A stretch of DNA of 47,483 nt, from NCBI GenBank assembly GCA_000320545.1, contig ADNK01003259.1, positions 10,001 to 57,483 of the forward strand, in the 5' to 3' direction. The DNA comes from Bigelowiella natans CCMP2755. Lineage: Eukaryota; Cercozoa; Chlorarachniophyceae. Under the pieces are notes generated by a model. It worked only from the letters and a program-made list of their open reading frames with translations. It had not been told where the DNA came from and did no database searches. Shown here piece after piece: positions 32,722-43,436 of this stretch. Numbering within the stretch: position 1 is the stretch's first letter; the number at the start of each line of letters is the position of its first letter. Made by a program: the position numbers and the translations under genes.

Positions 32722-34613
32722 TATAATTATATTTATGAAGAAGCCAACATGCTATTGGGAAAGCAGTCCTCTTCTTCCTCGATATCATCATCGCTACCAC
32801 CATGAGAATTCGTTAATCGATGGTTCTATTGCATCTCCACTGACCCTTCGCCCTCTCCCCTTTCCCCCCTCCCCCCTTTACCTATCTATCTATCCATTCA
32901 TCCATCTGAAGGCACCAGCAGCTCCGCCGCGCGAAAGAAAGACTGGGCTGCGGCAAAGGCCAAGGAGAAGAAGCGCATCCGCGAGGACAAGCAGAAGAAG
33001 AAGCTCGAGCGCCAGAAACAGGCCGAGCGGCGTCGAAAGGCCCTTCGCGAGGAAGAGCACAAGAAGCGGATAGAGAACCTGCAGAAGAAAGCGAAACGCG
33101 CGGCCGCGCTCAAAGAGCAGCGGCTCAAGCAACAGGCCGCGAAGAAGAAGAACAAGCGGAGCCGCATGGATCTTGACAAGCTCCTTCCATCGAAGCAGCA
33201 GCCCTCGACGAGCAAGAGCGCCGCCGCCGACGCCGCGTTGATGTCCCCCCCCCCTGCCCCGGGAACAACGTCCTCGTCGTCGAGCGCCGCCACCGCCTTT
33301 GCGAAGAAGAAGAAGCGCGGCAGCAGCAGGACGAATCTGGAGGAAGCGATGAAGCTCAAGAGGCAGCGCCTTCAGACTCCTCCAAACCCCTATCCTGCAA
33401 GGTATCATTAACCATGGTGATAGTAGCTTTAGGAGGAGGAGGAGAAGGAGGGCCTTCTTGTTACACATAACCCCAATATCGATCGGAACGCTGTTATTAT
33501 GTCTGGGGGCGTGCTTAAGAATAGTGTTTAAAACATAAGAAGGAGAAGATGGGTGGAAACGCAACAACAACAGCAACAACAACAACATCATCATCATCAT
33601 CATCATCGCTCACACACACACACACACACTTACACTTACACTTACACTTACACAATCTCTCACACGCACACTAAACCCAAACCGCTGTCCTCTTCTCTCC
33701 CCCCCTGCTCCACGCACCGCATCAGCTACGAGATGACGGACAGGGAGGATGAGTCGTCTGACTACTCGAACGACGACGAGCCTTCCAAAGACAGGATCCC
33801 TCTATGGGCGCAGAAACCATACCTGCAAAGGCGCCTGCAAGAACAAGTACTACCACTACTACTGCTACTACTAGCAGTAGTAATAGTAGTAAAAATATGC
33901 TCCCTATTCCCATTCCCCCCCCCCCTCTCCTCCCTTCCACATTAACCAGTCCGTATCTCCCCCCTTGTCGTCTTCGCCATGGCCGACCGTTGCATGCCAT
34001 CTTCCCTTCTATATCTGCTTTCAAAGCGCTCGCGAACCAAACACACGCGCGCACGCGCGCACACTCGATTTCGAATGAATGCCACCCGCCGCTCACGGCC
34101 TGGTGCTGACCACATCGTCTCGCCTTACCTACCAGGAGAATTTCAATCCGGACGCGATCTTCGGGAACATCTCGGAGGTGAAGCTTGACTTGCAAGGTAA
34201 TAAGGCGTGCTCTGGCCGCCCCTCCTTCCTATCGTGGCGTTGTTCTGCCGAGCGACCTGACCTATCTCTCCCCCTGCGAACTACTATGCAGATATCTTCA
34301 AGGGTTTCCGCAAGAAGAAGCGCTTCACCCGTCGCGAGGTAATGGCTTTCTGTAGACAAAAAGTAAAAGCAGCAGCAACAACGAACGCCGTTGGTTTGAG
34401 TTAGAAGAAGCTGCCGCGGAGACAGCATCGTAGCCTATGTAGGCTGCGCTGGGGGGTATTCTGTTTGTGCTTACTGTTTTTGTGTCGTCCCTTTCTTCTG
34501 CTGCTGCTGTTGTTGTTGCTTCTTACTTGACTCAGATGGGGTCGGGCGATTGGACGCCTGACCGTATTGGGAAGAATTGGCAGCCCTCGCCGCTGTCTCG
34601 GTCTCGTGCCTAG
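29506..34613 (+). CDS. INCENP: Inner centromere protein (INCENP) with SAP and UBA domains
   Basis: Scaffold of the chromosomal passenger complex, which binds and activates Aurora kinase in mitosis. Ten exons: 29506-29597, 29762-30831, 30932-31026, 31324-32192, 32391-32617, 32912-33401, 33726-33846, 34136-34196, 34292-34338, 34536-34613; 3150 nt, 1049 residues plus an unknown N-terminus. The C-terminus is a clear IN-box: SSDYSNDDEP, RIPLWAQKPYLQRRL, NFNPDAIFGNI, DIFKGFRKKKRF and WQPSPLSRSRA. Upstream is the usual long charged helix (Glu/Arg/Lys, codons near 30380-30830 and 32940-33180). Unusual additions are a SAP DNA-binding domain (RVVDLKKELSAMGLSTKGLK, codons 30140-30230) and a UBA domain (LIMAMGFKDEERVMQLLRQT, codons about 31000-31400). 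The first exon (QLSWLQIKKANAPALLEKY) may be the centromere-targeting helix. Long Ser tracts come from AGC/TCC repeats. Confidence 0.88.
29640..29671. repeat. (GT)n microsatellite
   Basis: About 15 GT repeats in the first defined INCENP intron, near the 5' splice site. Confidence 0.9.
30901..30914. repeat. Poly-C run (14 C)
   Basis: Within INCENP intron 30832-30931, upstream of the acceptor. Confidence 0.9.
31045..31083. repeat. (GA)n followed by poly-G
   Basis: Fourteen GA repeats then about 11 G, in INCENP intron 31027-31323. Confidence 0.9.
31196..31254. repeat. (TA)n and (GT)n microsatellites
   Basis: (TA)n near 31199-31227 and (GT)n 31239-31254, in the same intron 31027-31323. Confidence 0.85.
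32289..32356. repeat. (CA)n and (TA)n microsatellites
   Basis: Compound array in INCENP intron 32193-32390, ending about 35 bp before the acceptor. Confidence 0.9.
32642..32719. repeat. Compound (TA)n-(TG)n microsatellite
   Basis: About 21 TA then about 16 TG repeats, in INCENP intron 32618-32911. Confidence 0.9.
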
Positions 34614-36034
34614 TTCTGGTTGTTGCTGCTGTTTTCTTTTCTAACATAATCACCAGCGTGGGAGGTGTCTCTCCCTCGTTTTTTCACGACACGCTTCTAT
34701 CCAGCACTGCTAGAGAACATCCTCTGTTCGTCGAGGAACGAACCCCCACATCGTAGCATGCGTCGACCTTGAGTTATTCATTTAATTCGAGCACCACAAA
34801 ACGCGGGGAATAACAATAATAATAATAATAATAATAATAATATGTGCTTTTTGGATGTGTAAACAATCTATATCTTCTAGACATGTACTCCATTTTTTGG
34901 TTCTTAAGAAAAACAGTCAATGAATAGCAGACTACTACTACTACTATTACTGCTACTACTACTGATGGTGCACTTCTAGACTTTCGTAATAAAATCTAAT
35001 GATAGAAATTGCGAGCGATGCGTCGCGACATCATGCACGCGGCTATGCATGGATGAATCCATGCGATCGATCCATCTGCTAGGTGATTTTTGCTAGCTCG
35101 CGTGATGACGACGCTCTAATCTAGCGCTGTCAGATCTAGAACTGTCTAGCTAGCTAGCTGTGTCTAGATATATGCTAGCTAGCTAGCTAGCTAGCATGGC
35201 TAGGTAGTAGTTCCAGATCTAGTAGATGCGCATACATGCATGCTAGCATGTCTAGCTAGCTAGCTATTTGTTTGTTTGTTTTGCACGCTTATTGTAGCCA
35301 TTTCTAGCTAGTTAGCTAGCTAGATTCATTTTAGTCCATCTAGATCTAAGCCATCTAGCTAGCTAGCTAGCTAGCTACAGCTGACATGCAGCATGCTAGG
35401 ATGCCAGCTAGCCATAGCTAAGCTAGCTAGCTAGTAAGCTAGATAACAGACATACTTGTCTAGTTGTGTATGTGCAGCTCTAGAGCTCTAGATAGTCAGA
35501 TATGCACTATCTAGCTTTGGCATCATGCTAGCTAGCTAGCTAGATAGCAGATCTAGCTATGTAGGAATAGCGGCTAGAGCTCTAGAGCTCAGAGCTTGTT
35601 GGGCATGCTAGCATCTAGCTACTAGCTAGCTAGCTAGGCATGCATGTCTAGGTGTGCATCGCAGCTAGATCTAGCTAGCGCCGAGATGTACGCAGCGCAT
35701 GCAGGCTACGACAAATTAAACCAGTAAAGGAGGGGCGCGACATCGTCGTAGATTATAGCAGCTCTTGCTAGCTGCTGCTAGAGCTGGCTAGCCAAAGCTA
35801 GCAAAGCTGAGGTGCTGCAACATGACATATGTTGCCATGGCCCAGCTAGCTAGCGCTGGGTCACACACACGCACTATTACACTTGACTGGGCACAGCAGC
35901 ACGGTATAGACAGCAGTCTCACCATACATACCTCGACTATACGACATTATTATAACCCTACGCTAGTTATTGCTAGATCGATTAATCTTTACATGGCATG
36001 CTAGCATGCCAGCAGCGTTGAACTGCTAGACTAA
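34614..36034. other. Convergent 3' spacer, densest GCTAGC island
   Basis: 1.4 kb between the 3' ends of INCENP (+) and PARG (-). From about 34970 to 36010 it is packed with CTAG, often as (GCTA)n runs of 16-28 nt (for example near 35150, 35170, 35360, 35530), mixed with AGATCTAG and TCTAGA words. A (TAA)n run lies at 34817-34842 and a TACTAC run at 34932-34965. No copy of the GAGACGGATGTAAT element was found here. No gene. Confidence 0.75.
34817..34842. repeat. (TAA)n microsatellite
   Basis: Eight to nine TAA repeats about 200 bp downstream of the INCENP stop. Confidence 0.9.
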
Positions 36035-37103
36035 CTACTCTTTGGCAGCTTCTATAAGAAAGTCAAAAAGCTTAGGTACTGCATCATCGGGATTACGAGA
36101 GCCTTGTCGCTTCCTCTTTAGGTACGCAAGTAAGCTCCCCCACAGCCACGATGAGCTCTTGCCGGCTTTCATAACGGCCCCCACGACTGATTCGAGGCCT
36201 TGGGCGCGATGGTCGCCGAACGTGTGGTACAGCACCTTCTTCTTCGCCTCGGAGCAACCGATCCACTGCAGCATAGACTGAAAAAAGAATAGCCGAGTAG
36301 TAGTTAGTCGTTGGTCATTATAAAAACAACTCTACATTCGGCGGCGGTGCAATCCGGAGATGTTTCCCATCACCAGAAAAAAAAAAAAAAAAAAAGACGC
36401 CGCAGCTGATGGACTTCAAAGTGAACTTTTTGTCCAGTTCAGCGGTGCGCGCTGATACTATGCAGAGCATCACTTCTTGGGGGCTCCTTCATTCTCAGGA
36501 AGCACATCTACCTTGAGGGGAATGTCTCCTCCAAAGGCACCACACCCCCAGTTTCCGGTTGAAAATGTGTCGAAGGCGTATTGTTGCGGAGCCACAACGG
36601 AGGTGTCTTTCGCCTCCTCTCCTGCGCTAGAATTAGACTCCTTATCTGAAGAAAAATACGACTTAATGACGACGAGCGAGCTTGACGTCACGTCGTCCTT
36701 GACTAAAGATGACATGCAGGATATAAGGTTCGAATGCGGCAAAGTCGGCGTTTCAAACGGTCCGTTTTCATAGCTTAATACTTGTCAGCAAAGGACCTGC
36801 ACGTGGAGCATAAGCCGTGAGCTTTTCTCCAGCACATACGGCATCCTTGGGGAGATCAACAGCAACGAAGGTCTTCACAATCTCGCGCATCATCATGTCC
36901 TCTCTGTATTGATTCGTCTGATGTTATCAGCAAGGTGTGATTTTCCGGAGGAGGTCTCATCGACGAGCTTAAAGAACAACAGCTACGGCGCAAATTTTGT
37001 CTCCATAGTTGCACTAAGATGCGGCGTTTTAATATGTCAAAAAGAAACTACTAGTATAAGAACCCGTCGATGTTTTTCGCAGAGCTCCAAAGGATATAAT
37101 TTT

Positions 37104-37150
<47 letters not shown>

Positions 37151-37537
37151 CTGGAATGGATATCCCCAATCTAAAGCACTCTGCCCTGCCTCCTCCCACC
37201 CCCCCCCGTCTTTTCAATATCATTTTTTTCTTAAAATGTTCTCTTTTCCATCTTCCATCTCCTCCTCGCAAGTACCGCAAATGCGACGAGGGCATCATAA
37301 GCGATGATAACGTTAGCTATGCGACCCTTGGGATCGAGTGGCGTCTTGTCCACAAAGTCTCCTGCGTATTTGAATCCTCGAGCATAACCCGTGTGTTTTG
37401 AGAAACGCTCCGCGCCCACTAATGAGGATTGAAGGCACAGCGTATGTTAGATTACATCTGCCGCATTGACTGAACGCCCCTCATCCCTCACCCAATTTCT
37501 CACAATATACTAAGCTTCCCTACACAAGCGCATGGGA

Positions 37538-37579
<42 letters not shown>

Positions 37580-37844
37580 ATGCACTTAGCTTACTTACCT
37601 AATGTGATGCTTTCGTTGTCCAGCATGACTTGGCAGAAGAGAAGAGAACACAAACACTCTGGTTTCTCCACGAATAGTATCTCTTCCTGTACGCAGCCCC
37701 CTCTCAATACCCCCCCCCCGATCCACTTATTCGCAAAATCGGCTTGCAGACACCTGGTACGTTACGCGTTTGTTAGGTTTGCGTTCCGACAGGAAAATAG
37801 GAAGAGAAAGGGAAGAAGGGGGGAGGGGGGGGGAGAGAAGAGAA

Positions 37845-37892
<48 letters not shown>

Positions 37893-38596
37893 TGAAGTAG
37901 TTGGCGCAAATCGTACATATGTGATTTTGCCTATGTTCGCTTCTTCTTCTTCTTCTTCTTCTTCTTCTGTCCCAAGCAGCATGTATGCATCGGGCACACG
38001 ACTAACCCATGAGCGTCTTCGATCATGTGGCCGACGGGCAGCACTTTGAATTCCGTGAGTTTAGTGCCTTCCTGCGGCTTAAACTTCTCGGGATCCTTGA
38101 GGACGAGGCGGTGAAAGCTCACGTTGCGCTTGCTGATGCCCCCGACCGCAAGGCGGTGGAAGTAGTGCAGGAGGCATTTGGTTTTCTCCTTACTAGTAGA
38201 GAGTATGAAACCGAAGTCGAGACTTGGACACATCCACCCTAGCACGCGTATCATCAGCTTACTAAGAACTACGACGCAACGTTGGGCATGAGATGTAACA
38301 CACAAAGGACTTTCTGGCAGAAGACAGAGGTGATCGTGCCCATGGCTATGCAGAGAGAGGAGGATGAGGGGGGCTATGTACCTCCAGGGAGCAGGTTAAA
38401 GAACGCACATGCCAGAATCACCGCGCACTGATGAGCTGTGAGAGTCAACGTGGCTGCGTGCCCTTGGCGCAATATAGGAATGCTCTTCATGTCGGGAAAC
38501 TGCACAGGGAGCTGCAGAATTAGCTCTTGAATAAACGGCAACGTCTTTGAGAAAAACTCCTTACCTTCCTCTCCTAGATACAATAGGGGCATTAGA

Positions 38597-38634
<38 letters not shown>

Positions 38635-39182
38635 GGAGTTCTGCCCGCTGCCCATTGACAACTTTTCTCTGTTTTTCGAAGTTCTTTCTATCTCCTACTA
38701 CCCATAGAGTCAATCGTCTTGCAAAGGGCCTTATATCGAAAAGTCTCTCCTCTTGTTTTGGTGCAAAGATCGCTGGCTAGTTTCGTAAAGTCTTCCCATT
38801 TTTCAGCCTGTGTAAATGCTAGGATGAGTTACGAACGTACTACGGCGCCTGAATCTCACTATTTTTTCCCGTTTGTACGCCGAATGGCCTCTGATGATGA
38901 TAATACATCATCGTACCTTAGATTTTGAGAGAAATTTTGAAATCCTCGTCCATTTCTCCCCATCGGAGTGCGGGAGGTTAACCCTGGATTTCGAAGGGTC
39001 TGGATGGTTCCGTCCTATTAGATTCAGCAGTGTACGTGTAACGACCAAAACCCAATCCGCCTCTCAAAAGGTTTGGTTCTTCGAGAGCGTTTCCCACCTT
39101 CTCGTGCATTCTCTGTTTCCATCGTCTTCTCTCGATCCCTTTGCCACTTAAATGGGGCGCTGGGTTCTCCTTTCTTCTCCAT
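36035..39182 (-). CDS. PARG: Poly(ADP-ribose) glycohydrolase
   Basis: Removes poly(ADP-ribose) chains from proteins, mainly in the nucleus during DNA damage response and mitosis. Ten minus-strand exons: 39182-39098, 39014-38917, 38807-38702, 38573-38382, 38238-38007, 37753-37599, 37418-37276, 36917-36797, 36645-36512, 36277-36035; 1509 nt, 502 residues. The PARG signature is intact: DFANKWIGGGVLRGGCVQEE, with the GGG loop at 250-252 and catalytic Glu261-Glu262. Other family blocks are LPFIQELILQLP, CAVILACAFFNLLP, HTGYARGF, NVIIAYDAL, STGNWGCGAFGGD and VLYHTFGD. It is a compact form lacking the long regulatory N-terminus of the human enzyme. A short acidic Ser-rich insert precedes the GNWGCGAFGGD block. 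The GGG loop is encoded inside a run of ten G. It is divergent from the kinase gene. Confidence 0.94.
37109..37147. repeat. (TA)n microsatellite
   Basis: About 18 TA repeats in PARG intron 36918-37275. Confidence 0.9.
37538..37575. repeat. (CA)n microsatellite
   Basis: About 18 CA repeats in PARG intron 37419-37598, about 25 bp from the exon. Confidence 0.9.
37817..37966. repeat. Poly-G, (GA)n and (TTC)n tracts
   Basis: A G-rich run near 37817-37831, (GA)n 37840-37889 and (TTC)n 37940-37967, all in PARG intron 37754-38006. Confidence 0.85.
38599..38631. repeat. (GA)n microsatellite
   Basis: About 15 GA repeats in PARG intron 38574-38701; on the PARG strand this is a CT tract just upstream of the exon 4 acceptor. 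Confidence 0.9.
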
Positions 39183-40052
39183 CTTTGTTCGGGTAGATGT
39201 AATCATAAACTTGTGCAGAGAGGATTTTTCCCCCAGCGACAATGAGAAAACTGCCACATATGGCGTAAATAAAAGGCGTTTCAAACTTCCCGAGAAAAAG
39301 AAAGTGATCAGGAAACGCGGAAATCTCCACAAATCAATGCGCCTTCCTCCCCTACGACTGCGCTCAATGCTGTGTTTTTCCTATCCCAGAAACCAGCCGA
39401 AAGCCTCATTTTGAGTGATGAATCGCCCTTCATTTTGTCCATGCAAGCTACAGTACATGTAATAGGGTGCAATCCACACCTTTCAAATGATGTGATTTCA
39501 GGATTTCGGATTTGTTGAAAAATGGTTTCTCAATTTTGGTAAATGTGCCAGAAGTGTGGTTTGCACCCCAATTGATTGTTGAACAATTGACCTCGATATC
39601 GATGTAGATCTAATTAGATAATTTAGCAGGGAAATCATCTAAATGTTGTCAGCTGCCCAGTCAAATATTAGATGGTTTTCGCAAAAGTTTTTCCAACAAT
39701 TTATTAGTTGGTTTGTTTAAGGTGATATAAATTTAGAACGGAAAAATAAGTACCGGGATCCCGGTTCCGTTACAAACAAATTTGTTGAAACATAGATCTA
39801 GATCTAGACTCTACGAGTATCCCAATGGACGTGCGGCTCCCAATCTTTGAAAAAGAAGTTTTTTTTTATGGTAGTCGCCCATGATAAACGCAATCTATTT
39901 TCATGTATTTTTTACCCTCTGTGCTTATTGAAACGTGAAGGCCTCTCTTATCACACTACTACTTACTACTACTCATCGATCCAAGGACCAGCCCAAGTAA
40001 AGGGGAGGTATCGTACTTCTAGCTTACTCCAGCACCCAGCCTCGAATTAAAG
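39183..40052. promoter_or_regulatory. Divergent intergenic region (PARG / kinase)
   Basis: 870 bp between outward-facing start codons, AT-rich in the middle, with one AGATCTAGATCTAG word near 39797 and a GGGATCCCGG palindrome near 39757. No convincing core promoter and no open frame of note. Confidence 0.5.
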
Positions 40053-42366
40053 ATGGACGTTGAAACGGAGGAAGCACCCATGGAGTCTGTAGATGAAACG
40101 GAGATTGCACCCATGGAGCCTGCCAATGATGAGCCAGAGGAGATTCGGAAATCTGTGATGATTAATCGGAAGCTGGGGCCATACGAACTCAAGGAACATC
40201 TTGGAAGTGGCGGCTTTGGCCGAGTTTATTTGGCTACATATAAAGAAGGAGACAGGTGTGTATAGTGGATATGTTGAATCAATCGGTCTTTTTGACAACT
40301 ACAAAAGTGCAACGAAGCCATTAATCTGATGATGAAATTTCCAGCATCGGTCACTGTGCCCTGAAAGTCCAATGGAACAGGCATAGAAAACGGTAAGGAA
40401 ACATGGTAGCGAGGCGAGTAGCATATTCCTTCTTAATTGCAGTGCTGCCTAGATAATATACGATTACAATTTTCAAAGATTAAGTGAATCATGCTCGAGA
40501 CATGATTTGTAGAATTATTCTCCACTCTCATTTTTGCAGGGACGTTTTAAGAGAGTGGAAAGCTTTGGATATGCTCAAGAAAAGTCCCTATATCACCAAA
40601 GGGGGAAAATACGGCGAAATCCTTTTTACTCACAAGACGCATGAGCAGACTCCAGCTGTTTACATTTCACTTGAGATTTGCGAACATGGCAATCTCTACC
40701 AATTCATAAGACAAAAAGAATTCAGCGAAGAATTAATCCGGGAATACTGGCGACAGTTCGTGAAGGCACTCAAATTTATGAGAGAAAAGAAGATTATTCA
40801 CAGGGACATTAAGCTGAGCAACATCCTGATCGGAAAGTTTTTCAATCTGAAAGTCGCCGATTTCGGCACCTGCGTGTTTGAAGAACTGGAGCAGGCCAAC
40901 GGATGCTTTGGAACCCCGGGCTATATTGCGCCCGAAGTTGTTGAATCGAAGGAAACTAAGTAAGTCCAGAGCAAACTTCTGACAATCCAATGCTGCTTGC
41001 AGATGATGGACAATGTGTATATCAATAGATAAACGCATTGACCTAATAGGTTCTTAGGAATTTGATTGAAACTTTCTTCACCAAGAAAGAACTTAGAAGT
41101 ACTGCATCTCTTATGGTGCACTAATGAATCTCTTCTCGTCATCAATAATTGATCAGGAGACCTTACGACTACAAAGTTGATATATTCAGCTCGGGATGCA
41201 TGTTATTTGCACTGAAATACCGATTCACTCTCTTTCATAATCATAATGAAGTGGAGAGTCTCCGGCGCTATTTAAAAAAGGGGGATAAAATATCCTTCTG
41301 GAATACTCTTTTTCAATGGATGCATTCAAATGGAGTGTGCAAACCAGTTACTTTTAAAGGTCAGTCAATTAACAGTGAGGGGAAAGAACTGATATATCCC
41401 AAACGTAGCATCTGCTCTTATAATTACTGGCCAATTGTCATTACCTTCTTCTCATTCTCACCATCCTGATGGTCATCATGTATCACGTTGCGGCTCCATA
41501 CCAGACCGGCTAAAATCGTAATTTATCTATATCAATCCAACTAGTGAAACATACCATGAAGTACCTCGAATCGGGAGAATTTGTGGGGTATCCAATGGTG
41601 CTGGTGGTGTGTAGGACAGAGATCTGGGGCACATGCTACAGCATTGAGTACGCATTTACGAAATCAGATACCTGAGGATTGGGCGACCCTAATTTCTTTT
41701 CTCGCTTACTTTCAGAGACGTGGAAAGGATTCTTGATCAGGTGAAGGTGGAGGAAAGAAGTAATAGTGCCTCGGTGTTCAAATTCGAGGAAATGGACCTA
41801 TTGGATGATATGCTTGCGTGGAAACCGTCTGATAGAGCTGATATCAATAAAATTATGGCACACGCAACATTTAAAAACAGGACGGGATTTTCCCCGGTAA
41901 GTAGGCTTCTCTTTGCCAGCAAACATCCATTAGCCACCCGAAAAGAATCCTGTCTATTTCCCTTCTATTGCTCATTCCGGATCTGTCTGCTAGCACTTCT
42001 TCCTCAATCGTAACCCTCCCCTTCTTCCTCCTCCTTCCATGCTTTTGTAATCATCATCATCACAGGAGAAACTAGTTGAAGAACTGAAGAAGATAAAGGC
42101 AAAGGTGGATGATGCGAAAGGCAAGGATTCGAAAAAAGAAGAAAGCAGTTATGCTTTCGCTGCAAGGACAAAGAATCGTTCTGGAAATAAGGACGACGAC
42201 AATATATTTTCTAAGAAGTTTCCAGATCAGACGGACATTGAATACCCTACCGAGTACCTCCAGCGCATTTTCCAGAAAAAAAGGGAGAACTTCGAATCCT
42301 TTGAACAAGTTCGTTGCTACCTTGCCTGGATAAAATATATAAATATTATATCTTAGTGCACACACG

Positions 42367-42423
<57 letters not shown>

Positions 42424-42810
42424 CATATATGAGTAAATCGGTGGATGGAGGCGCACAGCGTTGTGTCTTCCATTTGGAATTTATAGAAGATATACGGGTC
42501 AAAATGTTTACTCTGGGCTAGGAGGCATCTCAAGATCATTTAACACTATTCCTCCTCTGATTCTACCTGCTGCATTATGCCTGACTTACCACCGTTAGGA
42601 TTTAAACAAAATTGCCCGTATTTATAACGAAGAGCCCAGTCCGATAAAGTGCTATACCAAACTCGAGTACGGGGACAAGCCGTACGAAGCGATGAAGATA
42701 CTCCTCGCCGTTTTGGACCGCTGCGGAGCCGATGTGGTGCTGGAGCTCGATGAAGCGCTTGCGGTAATAGTTGGTAGTAGTAGCAGTAGTAGTGGTAATA
42801 TAGTAGAGAT

Positions 42811-42847
<37 letters not shown>

Positions 42848-43267
42848 AGAAGAAGAAGAAGTCTCGCGAGTCTAGGTGGTACCTAGTTATCGGTTATCGC
42901 ACCTGCTGACACAGCGAGTATGATCTCAACCCGGCCGTTGTGTCGAATGCGAACGCACGACGTAGAGCTCTTAACTCGCACCGCTGGATATGCGTGTGTG
43001 CATTTCTTCGAGTGAGACAAATGTGTGACACTAGTGATGGCCACTGAAATTAAAGTTGACACGCATTTGCGCCGCCAATTACAGATGAAAGTGTCGCTCA
43101 CGCTGGAAGGGAAGAAGAAGGTGCAAGTGCAATGCCTTATGCACATCTACAAGCCGGACAAGGAGACGGATGACCGATCTATCATCGAGGTCAGAAATCT
43201 TAGTTATGGGGATGATGATGACTTCCAGAATTTTTTTGAGGCTCTGAAAAAGTGGCTGCAGCAATGA
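40053..43267 (+). CDS. Serine/threonine protein kinase with C-terminal KA1-like domain
   Basis: Nine exons: 40053-40255, 40345-40392, 40540-40959, 41157-41359, 41545-41587, 41716-41896, 42066-42308, 42599-42763, 43085-43267; 1689 nt, 562 residues. The catalytic core is complete: Gly loop GSGGFGRVY (51-59), Lys75 in CALKVQ, helix-C Glu89, HRDIKLSN (His171-Asp173), DFG (191-193) and APE (214-216) after GTPGYI. The F-helix Asp lies in DYKVDIFSSGCMLF. Last exons (LNKIARIYN, IKCYTKLEYGDKPYEAMKIL, VSLTLEGKKKVQVQCLMHIY, FQNFFEALKKWL) resemble the kinase-associated KA1 fold of CAMKL kinases such as MARK, SNF1 and Chk1, which binds membranes or inhibits the kinase. A 30-residue acidic, Met-rich tail precedes the core. 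Substrates are unknown. The 43-nt exon 5 is the least certain. Confidence 0.88.
42361..42422. repeat. Compound (CA)n-(TA)n microsatellite
   Basis: About 13 CA then about 16 TA repeats, in kinase intron 42309-42598. Confidence 0.9.
42811..42861. repeat. (GA)n and (AAG)n microsatellite
   Basis: About 16 GA then five to six AAG repeats in the last kinase intron. Confidence 0.9.
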
Positions 43268-43297
43268 TTTCAATCTTTTTGGGGGAATGTTTTGTGG

Positions 43298-43303
43298 AAT
43301 AAA
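43298..43303 (+). terminator. Candidate polyadenylation signal
   Basis: AATAAA 31 nt downstream of the kinase stop codon, inside GGAATAAAATC. Only the hexamer supports it, and a cleavage site was not identified. Confidence 0.4.
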
Positions 43304-43386
43304 ATCATGCTGATGAACAACAATTATACGAAGAATTGTGTGCGCTTCATCTAGTTCATGTAAACGCATGCAGTATATCTAGACAT

Positions 43387-43436
43387 GAGGATGACTGTTG
43401 AGCAAATTTAATTGAATAATTACATCCGTCTTATGT
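43387..43436 (-). repeat. GAGACGGATGTAAT element, copy 9 (inverted)
   Basis: Minus strand reads CATAAGACGGATGTAATTAT, then TTTGCTCAACAGTCATCCTC. It lies about 120 bp after the kinase stop. Confidence 0.65.

Noticed and set aside
38009-38242. Plus-strand frame opposite PARG exon 5
   Set aside because: It mirrors the PARG exon 38238-38007 and has no homology of its own.
40053-43267. Aurora kinase, partner of the nearby INCENP
   Set aside because: The activation segment and C-lobe lack Aurora features and the tail is KA1-like, so it is a different kinase group.
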